From positions 1 through 7,455 of the forward strand of contig CACZPB010000189.1 of NCBI GenBank assembly GCA_902782905.1: 7,455 bases of DNA, given 5' to 3'. The notes under the pieces were generated by a model. That model was not told the DNA's origin and did not search any database. It saw only the letters and a program-made list of their open reading frames with translations. The DNA comes from an uncultured bacterium (lineage in GTDB: Bacteria; Cyanobacteriota; Vampirovibrionia; Gastranaerophilales; Gastranaerophilaceae). The position numbers and the translations under genes are program-made. This document shows, piece after piece, positions 5,694 to 7,455 of this stretch (positions are counted from its first letter, which is position 1; every line of letters starts with the position of its first letter).

Positions 5694-6050
5694 CTAACTC
5701 AAAGCCAATAGTGATTTAACTGAGCGGGCATTTTCTTTAACTGATTCATCAGAGTGCATGTTGATTGTATCATCAAGAATTCTTATCACTTCAGATTTAT
5801 CTTTAAGCGACAAAATTTCATTAATTGTACTCATCGCAACAGCAGGAGAAAGGTCATTTATACCTTTTCCTTGATTTATGATAACAATTTTTAGAGAATC
5901 GTGAACATTTTTTCTGACAAGTGCACGGGAAGTGTATTCTCTAACATCATTATCAGGAGAATTTGTTCCAAGTTCTTCTAAAACAGCTATTGAAGACATA
6001 TCTTCATGAGCTGCTAGTGCATCAATAATTTCGGCAACGTTTTTATTCAT
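5694..6050 (-). CDS. Small HEAT-like repeat protein, function unknown
   Basis: A 118-residue, all-helical soluble protein with no signal peptide, membrane segment or catalytic motif. Three segments share a HEAT-type second-helix pattern (acidic residue, V, basic or small residue, then A/L positions): around V36 (DNDVREYTSRAL), V71 (SPAVAMSTINEIL) and V104 (DESVKENARSVKSLL), about 33-35 residues apart. Each is preceded by a hydrophobic first helix. HEAT-like arrays usually bind other proteins, so a partner or scaffold role is an inference. Its ATG overlaps the TAA of the upstream gene as TAATG, which implies translational coupling with the 183-residue protein. That protein is the obvious candidate partner. 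No named family is recognised. Confidence 0.72.
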   Translation of the reverse strand: MNKNVAEIIDALAAHEDMSSIAVLEELGTNSPDNDVREYTSRALVRKNVHDSLKIVIINQGKGINDLSPAVAMSTINEILSLKDKSEVIRILDDTINMHSDESVKENARSVKSLLALS

Positions 6051-6601
6051 TATGCCACCTCTTTCTTAGAAGCAAGCGCGATTTCTTCTTCCCACATACT
6101 TCTCAATTCAGCGACAGTTGTATCTTTAGTAATTCTTTTGTTGCTGATTTTATTAATTAAGACATTCCAACCTTCAGAGATGCTGTTATTAAGCTCTGTC
6201 AAATGTAAGTCCGGAAGATTAATCTTGTCTTTTATTGACTTACCAATGTTAGATATAGAGCCTGTAATATTTCTTCCGATATCTGCAATATCCATATTCA
6301 TTATATCTTTAGTCATATTCCAACCGTTAGAAATATCCGTTCTCATTCTGTTAACAAAATTGACAATTGGTTCTGTTATACTTGAACGAATTTTTGTCAT
6401 AGTTCCAGCAACAGAAGCTGAAATCATTTTAAGTTTGTTGATTTTTTGCGGTTCGAATCCTTCAAACACGTCTGCAAATTGTAGAGTGTTACCTTCAAAA
6501 TTAGAGTACTTGAAGGGGTTAGTAGTTGATTTGCGCGTTGTTTTAAAAGGATTTGCAATTTTTTGGCCTAAGTTAAGCTCAATTTTTTGAATTTTTGCCA
6601 T
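6050..6601 (-). CDS. Unrecognised 183-residue protein with duplicated NPFK and ISxGWN motifs
   Basis: No family is recognised. The N-terminus is basic and carries two NPFK motifs (residues 17-20 and 28-31), followed by FEGNTLQFADVFEGFE. The rest reads as amphipathic helices rich in Ile, Asn, Ser and Lys, with a second duplicated motif: ISNGWN near residue 90 and ISEGWN near 140, each followed by a short amphipathic stretch. A charged C-terminal helix (ELRSMWEEEIALASKK) closes it. No signal peptide, long hydrophobic segment or cysteines are visible. AAAGGAT lies about 6 bases before the ATG and the coding bias matches the neighbours, so the frame is convincing. It leads the two-gene unit with the HEAT-like protein and is divergent from tRNA-Ser. 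It may be a lineage-restricted structural or scaffold protein; this is inference. Confidence 0.75.
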   Translation of the reverse strand: MAKIQKIELNLGQKIANPFKTTRKSTTNPFKYSNFEGNTLQFADVFEGFEPQKINKLKMISASVAGTMTKIRSSITEPIVNFVNRMRTDISNGWNMTKDIMNMDIADIGRNITGSISNIGKSIKDKINLPDLHLTELNNSISEGWNVLINKISNKRITKDTTVAELRSMWEEEIALASKKEVA

Positions 6602-6722
6602 TATTTATCCTTTCTATTATATTTGACTAATTGACAAATATTACAATACCAACAATTATTCAAAAAAAAATCATAAATATAGAGGATAATTGGCAAAAAA
6701 TTTCTATAACTAAAGTATGAAC

Positions 6723-6751
6723 TTTACAAGCGAGATTTAGGTATATATAAT
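6723..6751 (+). promoter_or_regulatory. Strong sigma-70-type promoter of tRNA-Ser
   Basis: TTTACA (6723-6728) and consensus TATAAT (6746-6751) are exactly 17 bases apart. The start site would fall near 6758, leaving about six bases of 5' leader for RNase P to remove. The boxes match those of surE (TTTACA, TATAAA, 17), which supports the reading of both. Confidence 0.75.
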
Positions 6752-6763
6752 AAAAACATCCAT

Positions 6764-6850
6764 AGAGGGGTGTCCGAGTGGTTGATGGTGCAATCTTGGA
6801 AGGGTTGTGTGGGGGTAACTCCACCGTGGGTTCGAATCCCATCCCCTCTG
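6764..6850 (+). tRNA. tRNA-Ser (anticodon GGA)
   Basis: An 87-base type II tRNA. The 7-bp acceptor stem pairs AGAGGGG (6764-6770) with CCCCTCT (6843-6849), followed by discriminator G6850. The anticodon stem CAATC/GGTTG encloses the loop TTGGAAG, giving GGA, which reads UCC and UCU. The long variable arm GTGGGG-GTAA-CTCCAC is a 6-bp stem with one G-U pair and a tetraloop, diagnostic of serine together with the G discriminator. The T arm GTGGG-TTCGAAT-CCCAT is standard. The D stem keeps two G-C pairs, with a T-T opposition at its base. The CCA end is not encoded (TAT follows), so a CCA-adding enzyme is required. Confidence 0.95.
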
Positions 6851-6853
6851 TAT

Positions 6854-6894
6854 AAAAGACAGTATGACACTTGTTATACTGTCTTTTATTTTTT
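6854..6894 (+). terminator. Intrinsic terminator of tRNA-Ser
   Basis: AAAAGACAGTAT (6854-6865) pairs perfectly with ATACTGTCTTTT (6876-6887) across a 10-base loop, followed by a T-rich tail (TTTTATTTTTT). It begins four bases after the tRNA and is a textbook factor-independent terminator. The A tract on the other side may let it act on leftward transcription from the XRE gene too. Confidence 0.88.
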
Positions 6895-6930
6895 ACCTTT
6901 TAACAGGACTTTTGCTCGGAAGGGAATTCT

Positions 6931-6960
6931 GTCACTGCGAGCGGAAGCGTGGCAGTCCAG
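6931..6960. repeat. REP-like palindromic element
   Basis: The stretch reads GTCACTGCGAGCGGAAGC followed by GTGGCAGTCC. ACTGC (6934-6938) pairs with GCAGT (6952-6956), and GC-GGAA-GC forms a capped inner stem. It closely resembles the dispersed palindrome known from many bacterial genomes with a TTGCGAGCGAAGC core and a GGCAATCC end. Against that form, the T and A of the outer stem are replaced here by C and G on both arms, which keeps the pairing. It is more GC-rich than its surroundings. Such elements are usually multicopy and moved in trans. Confidence 0.6.
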
Positions 6961-7007
6961 CCTATTTTAGCGATTCAATCAGGTCGGAAATAAATAATTC
7001 AAACTAC

Positions 7008-7055
7008 CTCAAAAGTCCATTTTGAGTCCTCAAATTTCCAAAAATGGAATTTTGA
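7008..7055. repeat. Two small hairpins in the tRNA-XRE intergenic region
   Basis: CTCAAAA (7008-7014) pairs with TTTTGAG (7020-7026) across GTCCA. Next to it TCAAATTTCCA (7030-7040) pairs with TGGAATTTTGA (7045-7055) across AAAA, with a single central T-T mismatch. No T run follows on either strand and no open frame covers them. The rest of 6961-7133 shows no gene; a 7-bp inverted pair AAATTAC/GTAATTT (7092-7098, 7117-7123) lies just past the XRE stop. Confidence 0.4.
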
Positions 7056-7133
7056 AAGGGTAAATATCTGCCTCTAATACCTACAAAATCTAAATTACGC
7101 CAAAGGACAAAAATAGGTAATTTGAATTTTTTG

Positions 7134-7454
7134 TTAAATTAATTGTTTCACAAAATTATTTATTGACTCTAATTTTATTTTATCATTGGCTAATAATGCT
7201 ATATTGTTATTTATTTCTTGTATATAATCTTCACATGAGCAATCTTCTTTAAAATAAAATAGATTTGAAACATTTGTATTTAGTGCGTTTGATATTTTAA
7301 CTAAATTTTCAGGTGAAGGGAAATATTTTCCTGTTTCAATAGAACTTATGCTGTTAATTTCTACTCCTATCATTTCCGCAAGTTTTTCCTGCGTAATTTT
7401 ATTGAGTTTTCTGTATTTTTGAATATTTTTACCAAGTTCTTTTTTTAGCTGCAT
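7134..7454 (-). CDS. XRE-family helix-turn-helix transcriptional regulator
   Basis: A 106-residue DNA-binding protein with one Cro/C1-type helix-turn-helix over residues about 8-66. NIQKYRKLNKITQEKLAEMI supplies helices 1-2, then GVEINSISSIETGKYFPS supplies the recognition helix with the characteristic S-I-E-x-G-K, and LVKISNALNTNVSNLF closes the five-helix fold. The C-terminal 40 residues (a CSCED segment, then a Leu/Ile/Asn-rich helix) are short and probably dimerise; no protease or sensor domain is present. The ATG lies one base from the window end, so its ribosome site and promoter cannot be seen and a longer N-terminus is possible, though MQLKKELGKNIQKYR is a normal start for the family. 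Small XRE proteins of this kind often control mobile elements or toxin-antitoxin loci, but its targets are not visible. Confidence 0.88.
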   Translation of the reverse strand: MQLKKELGKNIQKYRKLNKITQEKLAEMIGVEINSISSIETGKYFPSPENLVKISNALNTNVSNLFYFKEDCSCEDYIQEINNNIALLANDKIKLESINNFVKQLI

Positions 7455-7455
7455 A

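Noticed and set aside
6138..6590. 150-codon rightward frame opposite the 183-residue gene
   Set aside because: Its hydrophobic repetitive translation looks like an antisense shadow. The leftward frame has a proper ribosome site and is coupled to its neighbour.
6616..6646. TATAAT with TTGTAA upstream (minus strand) before the gene at 6601
   Set aside because: The spacer would be 19 bases and the start site would fall within the AAAGGAT ribosome site, leaving almost no leader. The true promoter of this unit could not be placed with confidence.
6660..6842. 60-codon leftward frame beginning MGFEPTVE
   Set aside because: It is the antisense translation of the tRNA-Ser gene, a common false protein. 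It has no ribosome site and no independent coding signal.
6770..6970. 66-codon rightward frame beginning MSEWLMVQS, with an in-frame GTG inside the tRNA
   Set aside because: It starts inside the tRNA and runs through the terminator hairpin and the REP-like element, so it is not a gene.

Overview
The window is a low-GC (about one third G+C) bacterial chromosome segment. It carries a leftward flagellar hook gene cluster, a surE/rubrerythrin divergent pair, an unrecognised two-gene unit, a serine tRNA and an XRE-type regulator. Rubrerythrin points to an anaerobe or microaerophile, and the hook genes to a flagellated cell. The tRNA does not encode its CCA end, and the AT-rich flagellated context would suit a non-photosynthetic relative of Cyanobacteria (Vampirovibrionia/Melainabacteria, e.g. 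gut Gastranaerophilales). That lineage call is an inference; other AT-rich anaerobes remain possible.

Layout, left to right. 1-114: the first 38 codons of a leftward gene running off the left edge, possibly of the alanine-racemase fold. 115-411: a structured intergenic stretch with a promoter containing a near-palindrome, two adjoining hairpins, three in-phase TTGTTAAG repeats, a small A-stem-T hairpin and a long imperfect inverted repeat just past flgE. 412-4042: the compact leftward unit fliJ-fliK-flgD-flgE (chaperone, hook-length ruler, hook cap, hook subunit), which together build the flagellar hook. 4043-4150: spacer with a candidate promoter. 4151-4942: surE nucleotidase, leftward. 4943-5070: divergent promoter region. 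5071-5640: rubrerythrin, rightward, followed by a perfect 14-bp hairpin at the convergent junction.

5694-6601: a leftward, TAATG-coupled pair, a 183-residue unrecognised protein followed by a 118-residue HEAT-like protein. 6764-6850: tRNA-Ser(GGA) with a near-consensus promoter and a strong terminator. 6895-7133: non-coding, with a REP-like palindrome and two further hairpins. 7134-7454: a small XRE-family DNA-binding protein, leftward, whose start codon lies one base from the window end.

Most of the coding content is ordinary. The least explained parts are the unknown/HEAT-like pair and the structured non-coding stretch at 120-411.
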